A stretch of 64,000 nucleotides of DNA from CAZAPG01 sp964486935 (lineage in GTDB: Bacteria > Chloroflexota > Anaerolineae > 4572-78 > J111), in contig CAZAPG010000030.1 of assembly GCA_964486935.1 (NCBI GenBank), forward strand, positions 20,768 through 84,767. The letters run 5' to 3'. The notes beneath the pieces were generated by a model that searched no databases, was not told the DNA's origin, and was given only the letters and a program-made list of their open reading frames with translations. Numbering within the stretch: the first letter of the stretch is position 1; the number at the start of each line of letters is the position of its first letter. Positions 7,060 to 14,634 of the stretch are shown here, in pieces. Both the position numbers and the translations under genes were made by a program.

Positions 7060-8430
7060 ATGTCGCAATCTGCTCAATCTCGCTGGTCAACTCGAAATAT
7101 TATTCTTCTGGTTGCAGTATTCGCCGCCGGAGTAATTATTACCGCCGGTCTGGCCGCGCTGCTGGTTAACATTCAGCAGCGCAAAGCCGAGGCGGTTGAA
7201 TTTCCCCTTAAAGTGGTGGAAATCGCCGACGATGAGCTGGACCCGGCTCAATGGGGCCTTAACTTTCCCCGCCAATACAACACCTTTACAAACACCCAGG
7301 ATGATACCATTGAAACGCCCTACGGCGGCTCGGTGGTTTACAGCAAGCTAGAGCGTTACCCGGCTATGGTCCGGTTGTGGGCCGGCTACGCTTTCAGCAT
7401 TGACCACAACGAGGAGCGAGGCCACTATTATGCCCAAATTGACCAGGCAAACACCCAACGGGTTCAGGTTGTCAGCCAGCCGGGGGCCTGCATCAACTGC
7501 CACGCCGCCGAAGCCCCTGGCCTGATTGAAGAAATGGGCTGGGAAGCCTTCAACCGCACCCCCTACAATGACCTCAAAGACAAGCTGCACCTCGGCAGCT
7601 CATGCGCCGATTGTCACGACCCCCAAACCATGGAACTGCGCCTGACCCGCCCCGCCCTGATTAACGCCCTGACCGAGCGAGGCATTGATGTTAACAACCT
7701 CTCCCGCCAGGAAATGCGCACCTATGTTTGCGCTCAATGCCACGTGGAATATTACTTCAAAGGCGACGACAAACTGCTGACCTTCCCCTGGAGCCAGGGC
7801 CTTGGGCTTGAAAATATTGAGGTCCATTACGACGCATACGAGTTCAAAGACTGGACTCACAAAGAGACCAATGCTCCCATGATTAAAATTCAGCACCCCG
7901 AATATGAATTGTGGAGCACCGGCCTGCACGCCCAAAGCGGCGTGGCCTGCGCCGACTGCCATATGCCTTACGTTCGGGATGGCGCGGTCAAGGTGTCGGA
8001 CCACTGGCTGCGCAGCCCCCTGACCAACGTGAACCAGGCCTGCCAAACCTGCCACCGCCAAAGCGAGGAAACGCTGAAGAACCGAATTTTGACCATTCAG
8101 AATCGCACGGCAGAATTGCTGCGCCTGAGCGAAGAAGCCCTGGTTGAAGCCATCGACGCTATTGTGGCCGCCCAGCAAGCCGGGGCCACCGACGACCAAC
8201 TGGCCGAAGCCCGCCAACTTCACCGCCGCGCCTCTATGCGCTGGGATTTTGTCTCCTCAGAAAACAGCACCGGCTTCCACAGCCCCCAAGAAGCCGCCCG
8301 CATTCTGGCCCAGGCCATAGATTTTGCCCGGCAGGCTCAACTGGAGGCCGAGCGGTTGACCCTCGGCCAGGCCCTTGCCCCGGAAAATGCCAACCCGCAT
8401 CTTGTTGAGGCCCTGCCCAGGGCCGACTGA
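7060..8430 (+). CDS. nrfA: Ammonia-forming pentaheme cytochrome c nitrite reductase
   Basis: The enzyme reduces nitrite to ammonium with six electrons outside the cytoplasmic membrane. The start at 7060 (456 residues) is set by AAGGAG 9 bases upstream; the frame is open further upstream inside nrfH but has no family sequence. One N-terminal hydrophobic segment (about 10-32) is followed by heme motifs at 144-148 (CINCH), 182-186 (CADCH), 224-228 (CAQCH), 297-301 (CADCH) and 328-332 (CQTCH). The active-site and calcium region CHVEYYF and IKIQHPEYE is conserved. The catalytic first heme carries CXXCH instead of the classical CXXCK. Confidence 0.95.
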   Translation: MSQSAQSRWSTRNIILLVAVFAAGVIITAGLAALLVNIQQRKAEAVEFPLKVVEIADDELDPAQWGLNFPRQYNTFTNTQDDTIETPYGGSVVYSKLERYPAMVRLWAGYAFSIDHNEERGHYYAQIDQANTQRVQVVSQPGACINCHAAEAPGLIEEMGWEAFNRTPYNDLKDKLHLGSSCADCHDPQTMELRLTRPALINALTERGIDVNNLSRQEMRTYVCAQCHVEYYFKGDDKLLTFPWSQGLGLENIEVHYDAYEFKDWTHKETNAPMIKIQHPEYELWSTGLHAQSGVACADCHMPYVRDGAVKVSDHWLRSPLTNVNQACQTCHRQSEETLKNRILTIQNRTAELLRLSEEALVEAIDAIVAAQQAGATDDQLAEARQLHRRASMRWDFVSSENSTGFHSPQEAARILAQAIDFARQAQLEAERLTLGQALAPENANPHLVEALPRAD

Positions 8431-8467
8431 GCCGGCGGCAGCCGCGCTGTTAACCAATAGTTGTTTC

Positions 8468-8503
8468 AACCGCAGGGGTCTTTAAAATCCCTGCGGTTTT
8501 ATT
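8468..8503. terminator. Bidirectional terminator between nrfA and leuB
   Basis: A 10-bp stem AACCGCAGGG (8468-8477) with CCCTGCGGTT (8489-8498) is followed by a T-rich tail on the plus strand. It separates the convergent nrfA and leuB genes; its right arm touches the leuB stop codon. Confidence 0.8.
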
Positions 8504-9572
8504 TTATTGCCGCCGCCACCAAATCGCCCATTGCCTGTGTGCCAATCGCGCTCTCGCCCGGCCCGGCCAAATCCGGGGTGCGATGCCCGGCGGCCAGCGC
8601 CGAGTCAACAGCGGCTTCCACGGCGTCGGCTTCGGCGGTCAGGCCAAAGGTGGTGCGTAGCATCATGGCCGCGCTGAGAATGGTCGCCAGCGGGTTGGCA
8701 ATGCCCTGCCCGGCAATATCGGGCGCGGAGCCGTGAATAGGTTCGTATAGCCCAAATTTGCCTTCATTTACCGAGGCCGAAGGCAGCATGCCCATTGAAC
8801 CGGCCAGCATGCTGGCTTCGTCGCTCAGAATGTCGCCAAACATATTTTCGGTGGCAATCACGTCAAAATCGCCGGGCCGGCGAATCAGGTGCATCGAGCA
8901 GGCGTCAACCAGAATATCCTCAAATTCCACGTCGGGGTATTCGGCGGCCACTTCGTGGGCCACTTCGCGCCACAGCCGGCTGGAGGCCAGCACGTTGGCC
9001 TTGTCTACCGAGGTAACTTTTTTTCGACGCTGCCGGGCCAGGTCAAACGCGACCCGCATCAGCCGGCCAATTTCGGCCTCGGTGTAGTACATGGTATCAA
9101 CGGCGGCGCGGCCCTGGGCGTTATCCTGCCGGCCCTGGGGCTGGCCAAAGTACAGCCCGCCCGTCAGCTCGCGGATAATCACCAGATCGACTTTTTCTAC
9201 TACCTCTCGTTTCAGGGTTGAGGCGTTGGCCAGGGCCGGATACACCTTTACGGGCCTGATGTTGGCAAACAGCCCCAACTCTTTGCGCAGCTTGAGCAGC
9301 CCCTGTTCCGGGCGCACCGGCGCTTTGGGGTCGCTCCACTTGGGGCCGCCAACCGCGCCCAGCAAGACCGCATCGCTGTTGCGGCAGGCGGCCAGGGTGT
9401 CATCGGGCAGGGAGTTGCCGGTCTGGTCAATGGCAATGCCGCCGGCCAGGGCTTCGGTAAATTCAAAGGTGTGTCTAAACTTTTGCCCCACGGTCTTGAG
9501 CACTTTAACCGCCTCGGCCACTACTTCGGGGCCAATGCCATCACCGGGGAGGAGGGTAATTTTTGCTTGCAT
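8499..9572 (-). CDS. leuB: 3-isopropylmalate dehydrogenase
   Basis: The 357-residue NAD-dependent decarboxylating dehydrogenase starts ITLLPGDGIGPEV. It carries the substrate-binding LRKELGLFANIRPVK, the ELTGGLYFG loop typical of LeuB, the VDKANVL lysine, the metal aspartates in DVIATENMFGDILSDEASMLAGSMGML, and the NAD motif PIHGSAPDIAGQGIANP. In the citramalate pathway the same enzyme oxidises 3-methylmalate to 2-oxobutyrate. It is the last gene of the cimA/leu cluster and has its own terminator. Confidence 0.96.
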   Translation of the reverse strand: MQAKITLLPGDGIGPEVVAEAVKVLKTVGQKFRHTFEFTEALAGGIAIDQTGNSLPDDTLAACRNSDAVLLGAVGGPKWSDPKAPVRPEQGLLKLRKELGLFANIRPVKVYPALANASTLKREVVEKVDLVIIRELTGGLYFGQPQGRQDNAQGRAAVDTMYYTEAEIGRLMRVAFDLARQRRKKVTSVDKANVLASSRLWREVAHEVAAEYPDVEFEDILVDACSMHLIRRPGDFDVIATENMFGDILSDEASMLAGSMGMLPSASVNEGKFGLYEPIHGSAPDIAGQGIANPLATILSAAMMLRTTFGLTAEADAVEAAVDSALAAGHRTPDLAGPGESAIGTQAMGDLVAAAIK

Positions 9573-9663
9573 AGTTCATCCTTTATCTGGCTTTAAATAT
9601 AATCGAGGCTTTAACCGGCAGCTAAAGCCTCGACCTGATGTTTAACCTGGGCAGGATTTCTGC

Positions 9664-10143
9664 TCAAGAGTCTGCCTTTAAACCGGCAACTGTTCCGAGG
9701 GTGGTTTTGATTAAATCTTGCGGCGTAATGGCAAACACGGCGTTGGGCGTGCCGGCGGCGGCCCAGATAACCTCAAACTGCAAAAAATCCTCGTCAATGT
9801 AGGTGGGCAGTTGGGTTTTGTGACCAAACGGCGGCACCCCGCCGATGGCAAAGCCGGTAGCCTGGCGAGTGGCGTCGGCATCGGCGCGTTTGATTTTTTT
9901 GCGGCCAACGCCGCACAGCGCCGCCAGTTTTTTCTCGTCCAGCCGGTTCTCGCCACTAACCAGGGCCATGGTAGGTTGTCCATCAACCACAAACAGCAGC
10001 GATTTGACAATTTGAGCCACGGCGCAGCCAACAGCATTGGCCGCATCCTGAGCGGTGCGGGTGCTGGCTTCAAACTCTTTGATGGTGATATTGAGGCCGA
10101 GCGCCTGGCCGGCCTCGGCTACTTTTTGGGCGGTAGGGTGCAT
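9664..10143 (-). CDS. YbaK/EbsC-type aminoacyl-tRNA deacylase
   Basis: The 159-residue protein has the YbaK/ProX fold: TRTAQDAANAVGCAVAQIVKSLLFVVDG, ALVSGENRLDEKKLA, and GFAIGGVPPFGHKTQLPTYIDEDF, the last holding the conserved GG-PPFGH loop. Family members hydrolyse mischarged aminoacyl-tRNAs in trans (Cys-tRNA-Pro or Ala-tRNA-Pro); which substrate applies here is unclear. I placed the start at the ATG at 10143 because the 34 residues upstream have no family sequence. It lies between cimA and leuB in the same direction. Confidence 0.88.
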   Translation of the reverse strand: MHPTAQKVAEAGQALGLNITIKEFEASTRTAQDAANAVGCAVAQIVKSLLFVVDGQPTMALVSGENRLDEKKLAALCGVGRKKIKRADADATRQATGFAIGGVPPFGHKTQLPTYIDEDFLQFEVIWAAAGTPNAVFAITPQDLIKTTLGTVAGLKADS

Positions 10144-10272
10144 TGGATATCTTTTGAAAGAATTGCTAAAAATTGAGCAGGGGAGCAGCCCTTCAACACG
10201 CTTCGCGTCAGGAAGCAGGACAGAGGGGCAGGGGAGAGATTTCACCTTTGCCCCTCTGCTCCCTCGCCTGAT

Positions 10273-11847
10273 TTACCTGCCTTTGCCGTTGAGCAGGGCG
10301 TATTCAACCCCATCCAGCAGCGCCCGCCAACTGGCTTCGATGATGTTGGTGTGGGCGCCCACGGTGGTCCAGTTATGCAGCGTGCCCTCTTCGTGAAAGT
10401 CGATGAGCACGCGGGTGGTAGCGGCGGTACCGGAGTCGCTATCTAAAATACGCACTTTGTAGTCGGTCAGGTGGATGTTTTTCAACTGCGGGTAATGTTT
10501 ATTAAGCGCGCTCCGCAGCGCCCGGTTGAGCGCGTTGACCGGGCCATTGCCTTCGGCCACGGTGTGGCGGATTTCATTGTCAACTTTTACTTTTACGGTG
10601 GCCTCGGTAAAGAGGCCGCGTCTCTCTCGATTTTCGGTAATTACCATAAAGTCAATCACTTCAAAGGGCGGCCTGTAATTTTCGCTAACCCGGCGCAATC
10701 TTATATCTACCGAGGCTTCGGCGCCTTCAAAGGTGTAGCCCTGGTTTTCCAGTTCTTTTATTTGTTGTAGTACTTTTTGGGCGTCTTCGCGGTCGGCATC
10801 CAGGCCAAATTCGGCGGCTTTGTATAAAATGTTGCCGCGCCCCGATAATTCTGAAACCACCGCTCGCTTTTGGTTGCCCACCAGGGTGGGGTCCATATGC
10901 TGGTAGCTCTCTTCGACTTTTAAAATGGCCGCCACGTGAATACCGCCTTTGTGAGCAAAGGCGCTGTGGCCGACAAAGGCTTGCCGGGTGTTGGGCGTCA
11001 AATTGGCCAGTTCATCCACATAGCGAGAGAGGGCGGTCAGCCTGGTTAATTGCTCATCGCTAACGCAGCAGTAGCCCATTTTTAGTTGCAAATCGGGGAT
11101 AACGCTGATGATGTTGGCGTTGCCCACGCGCTCGCCATAGCCGTTGATGGTTCCCTGCACGTGGGTGGCCCCCCCCCGAATTCCGGCCAGGCTGTTGGCC
11201 ACGCCCAGTTCGCAATCGTTGTGGGCGTGAATACCAATTTGCGTGCCTTCAAATTGGCCGGCAATTCTTTTGGTGATTTCTTCAATTTCCCAGGGGGTTG
11301 AGCCGCCATTGGTATCGCACAGCACCAGGCAATCGGCGCCGCCCATGGCGGCGGCTTTTAGAGTCAGCAGGGCATAATCGGGGTTGGCTTTGTAGCCGTC
11401 AAAAAAGTGTTCGGCATCGTACACAACTTCTTTGCCGCGTTGTTTGAAGTAGGCTACGCTTTCCTGAATCATATTCAGGTTTTCTTCCTGGTCGGTTTCC
11501 AGCACATGGTGAACGTGCAGGTCCCAACTTTTGCCCACCAGCGTCACCACGGGCGTGCCGGCTTCAACCAGCGCTTTAATATTGCCATCTTCCTCGCAGG
11601 TAGTGTTTTTGTAGCGGGTGCTGCCAAAAGCGGCAATTTTGGCGTGTTTCAGGTTGAGTTCTTTTTGACGCGCAAAAAACTCGGCATCTTTGGGGTTTGA
11701 GCCGGGCCAACCGCCTTCAATATAATGGACGCCAAATTCATCGAGCTTTTGGGCAATTTTCAGCTTGTCGTTGCACGATAGCGAAACGCCCTCGCCCTGG
11801 GTGCCGTCGCGCAGGGTAGTGTCGTATAAAAATATTTGCGTACTCAT
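10273..11847 (-). CDS. cimA: (R)-citramalate synthase
   Basis: The enzyme condenses pyruvate and acetyl-CoA to citramalate, the entry to threonine-independent isoleucine synthesis. The 524-residue protein has a DRE-TIM barrel with LYDTTLRDGTQGEGVSLS, YIEGGWPGSNPKD, the HxH metal motif in IGIHAHNDCELGVANSL, and GNANIISVIPDLQLK. The C-terminal third (from about residue 395) is the LeuA dimer/allosteric domain. The GWPGSNPKD block and the length are typical of the CimA branch rather than LeuA. AGGAG lies 10 bases upstream of the ATG. It is clustered with leuC, leuD and leuB, whose enzymes complete the route. Confidence 0.93.
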   Translation of the reverse strand: MSTQIFLYDTTLRDGTQGEGVSLSCNDKLKIAQKLDEFGVHYIEGGWPGSNPKDAEFFARQKELNLKHAKIAAFGSTRYKNTTCEEDGNIKALVEAGTPVVTLVGKSWDLHVHHVLETDQEENLNMIQESVAYFKQRGKEVVYDAEHFFDGYKANPDYALLTLKAAAMGGADCLVLCDTNGGSTPWEIEEITKRIAGQFEGTQIGIHAHNDCELGVANSLAGIRGGATHVQGTINGYGERVGNANIISVIPDLQLKMGYCCVSDEQLTRLTALSRYVDELANLTPNTRQAFVGHSAFAHKGGIHVAAILKVEESYQHMDPTLVGNQKRAVVSELSGRGNILYKAAEFGLDADREDAQKVLQQIKELENQGYTFEGAEASVDIRLRRVSENYRPPFEVIDFMVITENRERRGLFTEATVKVKVDNEIRHTVAEGNGPVNALNRALRSALNKHYPQLKNIHLTDYKVRILDSDSGTAATTRVLIDFHEEGTLHNWTTVGAHTNIIEASWRALLDGVEYALLNGKGR

Positions 11848-11920
11848 TGGAAATTTTCTCCTAAGGTTTATTGAGATAATAGAGCCTTTAGATGCTGTTG
11901 AATTTAGGGGGTGAGGATTA

Positions 11921-11964
11921 ATAGAGTTTTTGACTCATCAAACGCTCAAACTCCTAAACTCTAT
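11921..11964 (-). promoter_or_regulatory. Inverted repeat in the cimA leader
   Basis: A 9-bp perfect stem (ATAGAGTTT 11921-11929 with AAACTCTAT 11956-11964) lies about 75 bases upstream of the cimA start. On the minus strand it has no U-run, so it is not a plain terminator. It could be a leader or attenuator structure. Confidence 0.35.
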
Positions 11965-11968
11965 CCAC

Positions 11969-12055
11969 TCAATCATTTCCAATGCGCCGGGCGACAGCCT
12001 GAACTACAGCTATCGCCCGATTGTCACCTGCTTCGTCCTTTAATTGATTAAACAT
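11969..12055 (-). CDS. Possible 28-residue small protein upstream of cimA
   Basis: An ATG at 12055 has GGGAG five bases upstream and opens a 28-codon frame that ends with TGA at 11969. The peptide begins MFNQLKDEAGDN and ends VARRIGND. It is charged, not hydrophobic and not rich in Ile, Leu or Val, so it does not look like a classical attenuation leader peptide. The frame contains one of two similar palindromic repeats in this gap, so it may be fortuitous. Confidence 0.25.
   Translation of the reverse strand: MFNQLKDEAGDNRAIAVVQAVARRIGND
11988..12019. repeat. REP-like palindromic repeat, copy 1
   Basis: An 11-bp stem with one mismatch or wobble (CGGGCGACAGC with GCTATCGCCCG). It is similar in sequence to the palindrome at 12180-12210 (GGGCG-CAGCCT...TCGCCCGAT in both), which suggests a small dispersed repeat family in the 405-bp fbaB-cimA gap. 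Confidence 0.45.
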
Positions 12056-12179
12056 AACGCTCCCAATTTAGTTTAGGGTAATTTGTGGCAACCGGTTTCA
12101 CATAGAAACAGGCAGAGCACAATTCTATCGTATTGCGCTAATCCGCGCAAAACCGTTGATTTCTACTGAATGAATGCAG

Positions 12180-12210
12180 CGGGCGGCAGCCTAAATCAGA
12201 CTGTCGCCCG
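12180..12210. repeat. REP-like palindromic repeat, copy 2
   Basis: A 10-bp stem CGGGCGGCAG (12180-12189) with CTGTCGCCCG (12201-12210) lies just downstream of the fbaB stop codon on the minus strand. It may also protect or end the fbaB transcript, though no U-run follows. Other than the two repeats, the leader hairpin and the small frame, I see nothing in this gap. Confidence 0.45.
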
Positions 12211-12252
12211 ATAAACATCGTTGTTATCGTTTGTGCCGGTTGCGGCTAAAAA

Positions 12253-13308
12253 TCAGGCCACGGTAATTTCTTTAGAAAGGTAGACATTCTGAATGTGGTT
12301 GAGCAATTTTACGCCTTCGGCCATTGGACGCTGAAAGGCTTTGCGGCCAGAAATTAGCCCCATGCCGCCGCCGCGTTTGTTGACCACGGCCGTAAAAACG
12401 GCTTCGGCAAAATCGTTTTTGCCCGATGCGCCGCCGGAGTTAATTAAGCCCACGCGCCCCATGTAGTTGTTGGTTACTTGCCAGCGCACCAGGTCGATGG
12501 GGTGGTCGGTAATCAGTTCTTCGTACATTTTGGGGTGAGATTTACCAAAGCCAATGGCCTTGAAACCGCCGTTTTTGGTGGGCAGCTTTTGTTTGATAAT
12601 GTCTGCCTGAAGCGTAGCGCCCAGGTGGTTGCCCTGGGCGGAGGTGTCGGCGGCATCGTGGTAGTCAACCCCATCTTTTTTGAAGGCGCTGTTGCGCAGA
12701 TAGCACCACAACACCGTAGCCAGGCCCAGCTCGTGGGCGTAAGAGAAGGCCTCGCTGACTTCTTGAATCTGGCGGCCTGACTCCTCGGAGCCAAAGTAGA
12801 TAGTTGCGCCAACGGCTACCGCGCCCATATCCCAGGCCTGTTTCATATTGCCAAACATAATTTGGTCGTATTTTTGGGGGTAGGTCATCAACTCGTTGTG
12901 GTTGAACTTAACCAAAAACGGGATTTTGTGAGCATATTTGCGCGCCACCGACCCCAGCACCCCAAAGGTAGAGGCCACCGCATTGCAGCCGCCCTCGATG
13001 GCCAGTTTGACAATGTTTTCGGGGTCAAAATATTCCGGGTTGGGCGCAAAACTGGCCCCGCCGGTGTGTTCAACGCCCTGGTCAACCGGCAAAATAGAAA
13101 GATAGCCGGTGCCTGCCAGCCGGCCATGGTCATATAGCGATTGGATGCTGCGCAATACCTGCGGGTTGCGGTCTGATTGCTGCCAAACCCGGTCAATAAA
13201 ATCGGGGCCGGGTACGTGCAGGTTTTCTTTGGGAATGCCTTTGCAAACGTGGCCTAACAGGTAATCGGCCTTATCGCCAAGCAATTCAATAATTTTGTCC
13301 GACATCAT
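12253..13308 (-). CDS. fbaB: Class I fructose-bisphosphate aldolase (DhnA/FbaB type)
   Basis: The 351-residue Schiff-base aldolase cleaves fructose 1,6-bisphosphate in glycolysis and gluconeogenesis. Family blocks are GTGYLSILPVDQGVEH, NAVASTFGVLG, PFLVKFNHNE, GAVAVGATIYFGSE, ATVLWCYLRNSAFKK, IGFGKSHPKM and GGASGKNDFAEAVFTAVVNKRGGGMGLISGRKAFQRP. It sits inside the cimA/leu cluster, between leuD and the cimA leader, without an obvious pathway link. A weak operator-like GTGACA-N2-TTGCAC (minus strand, 13392-13405) lies upstream. Confidence 0.93.
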   Translation of the reverse strand: MMSDKIIELLGDKADYLLGHVCKGIPKENLHVPGPDFIDRVWQQSDRNPQVLRSIQSLYDHGRLAGTGYLSILPVDQGVEHTGGASFAPNPEYFDPENIVKLAIEGGCNAVASTFGVLGSVARKYAHKIPFLVKFNHNELMTYPQKYDQIMFGNMKQAWDMGAVAVGATIYFGSEESGRQIQEVSEAFSYAHELGLATVLWCYLRNSAFKKDGVDYHDAADTSAQGNHLGATLQADIIKQKLPTKNGGFKAIGFGKSHPKMYEELITDHPIDLVRWQVTNNYMGRVGLINSGGASGKNDFAEAVFTAVVNKRGGGMGLISGRKAFQRPMAEGVKLLNHIQNVYLSKEITVA

Positions 13309-13434
13309 TTTTGTCCTTTCCGCTCAAACGGCTTATACAATTGAAAAGAGTGCCTTAAGTTTATATTAAATCTTTTGTTAACGCCGCAATAGTGCAAGAT
13401 GTCACCTGTGCGGCTGCAATATGTCATTTATTAG

Positions 13435-14049
13435 TCAGGCTGTAGCCAGCGTGTTCACCCGGTCCGAATGTTGCTGTTCGTAGGTTATCACGGCATCGGC
13501 GTGGCTTTGCAGGTAGCCAAGCTGGTCAATGCCCTGCAAAATACAGGTCTTGCTAAAGTTGTCGATAGGAAAGTTTACTTTGCGGCCATCGGGCAGTTCA
13601 ACCGTTTGACTTGCCAAATCAATGGTAATTTGGGTGTTTGGCTCTTCTTCAAGCAGGCTGAGTAGCTGATAGTGGGTCTCTTTATCTACCACCACGGGCA
13701 GCAGCCCCAGCTTGAGCGAGTTGTTGCGAAAGATGTCGGCAAAGCTGGTGCTGATAACGGCGCGAAAACCGTAGCCCATAATGGCCCAGGGCGCGTGCTC
13801 GCGGCTGGAGCCGCAGCCAAAGTTGTCGCCGGCCACCAGAATTTTGGCCTGTTTGCCTTGCCCGGTGTTGAGGATAAAATCCTCTTTGGGCGAGCCGTCG
13901 GCGTTGTAGCGCCAGTCAAAAAACAAATTATCGCCCAGCCCGTTTTTGTCGGTTACTTTTAGAAAGCGGGCCGGGATAATCTGGTCGGTATCAACATTTT
14001 CGGTGGGTATGGCCACCATTTTGGCGGTAAGGCTGGTAAATTTTTCCAT
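13435..14049 (-). CDS. leuD: 3-isopropylmalate dehydratase small subunit
   Basis: The 204-residue swivel-domain subunit pairs with LeuC to isomerise 2- to 3-isopropylmalate, and citramalate to 3-methylmalate in the CimA pathway. The motifs are PTENVDTDQIIPARFL, ILVAGDNFGCGSSREHAPWA (the substrate-binding loop), SFADIFRNNSLKLGLLPV and the FPIDNFSKTCILQGIDQLGYL end. It is separated from leuC by the MOSC gene. Confidence 0.96.
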   Translation of the reverse strand: MEKFTSLTAKMVAIPTENVDTDQIIPARFLKVTDKNGLGDNLFFDWRYNADGSPKEDFILNTGQGKQAKILVAGDNFGCGSSREHAPWAIMGYGFRAVISTSFADIFRNNSLKLGLLPVVVDKETHYQLLSLLEEEPNTQITIDLASQTVELPDGRKVNFPIDNFSKTCILQGIDQLGYLQSHADAVITYEQQHSDRVNTLATA

Positions 14050-14076
14050 TTTTGAATATTTGTTCCTTGTTTGGGT

Positions 14077-14634
14077 TTAAATCTTGGCAATAGTGTCGCC
14101 AACTTTAATGGTTCCGGCCCGGATTATCTGGGCGTAAACGCCCCGCAGGCGCAGTTGCCGGCCCTCTTTAGAGTTGATAAATTTGGCCGCATCTGCGCCA
14201 AAGCGGTCAACAAATTTGCTGCAACCCGTATGCGGAACCTCGGTTATCTCCAAAACAACCGACCCCACGGCCAGGCGTTGGCCGGGCCGCAAATTTTCTT
14301 CGCTTAAATCCAGGTCAACATACAAATTGTCTCCCGCCAGCGGCCAGCGTTCTTTGCTTTGGGCTACCAGGGCAATGGTTCGGGCGTTCATGAGCGTCAC
14401 TTGCGTTTTGGGGTTAGCGCTGCCATCGGGAAAAGATAGCGACGTGCGCCGCGTTGGCCAATTATCGCCGTGCAGGCCCAGTTCCGGGCTAAGTTCACAT
14501 TGTTGCAGGCTAACCCGTTCGTCGTTTTGGGGGCGAATGACAATACACTCCACCGCCCCTTTATCTTTTGGCGATTGCTTGATTTGGGCCAACCCTGCTT
14601 CTAACGCGGCCTGGTTTAGATGTAATGTGTTCAT
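14077..14634 (-). CDS. MOSC domain protein
   Basis: The 185-residue protein has the MOSC fold with the conserved cysteine in HTGCSKFVDRFG and the closing RLRGVYAQIIRAGTIKVGDTI. MOSC domains bind or transfer sulfur or molybdenum cofactor, as in Moco sulfurase and YiiM. This one lacks the N-terminal beta-barrel domain of MOCS and is closest in layout to stand-alone MOSC proteins. The start overlaps the leuC stop by 4 bp (ATGA), so it is translationally coupled in the leu cluster, which is an unusual position. A role with the LeuCD Fe-S enzyme is only a guess. Confidence 0.85.
   Translation of the reverse strand: MNTLHLNQAALEAGLAQIKQSPKDKGAVECIVIRPQNDERVSLQQCELSPELGLHGDNWPTRRTSLSFPDGSANPKTQVTLMNARTIALVAQSKERWPLAGDNLYVDLDLSEENLRPGQRLAVGSVVLEITEVPHTGCSKFVDRFGADAAKFINSKEGRQLRLRGVYAQIIRAGTIKVGDTIAKI

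Noticed and set aside
13392..13405. A further Crp/Fnr site upstream of fbaB (GTGACA-N2-TTGCAC, minus strand)
   Set aside because: One arm has two of six mismatches and the -10-like TAATAT at the right distance is weak, so it is not counted as a member of the regulon.
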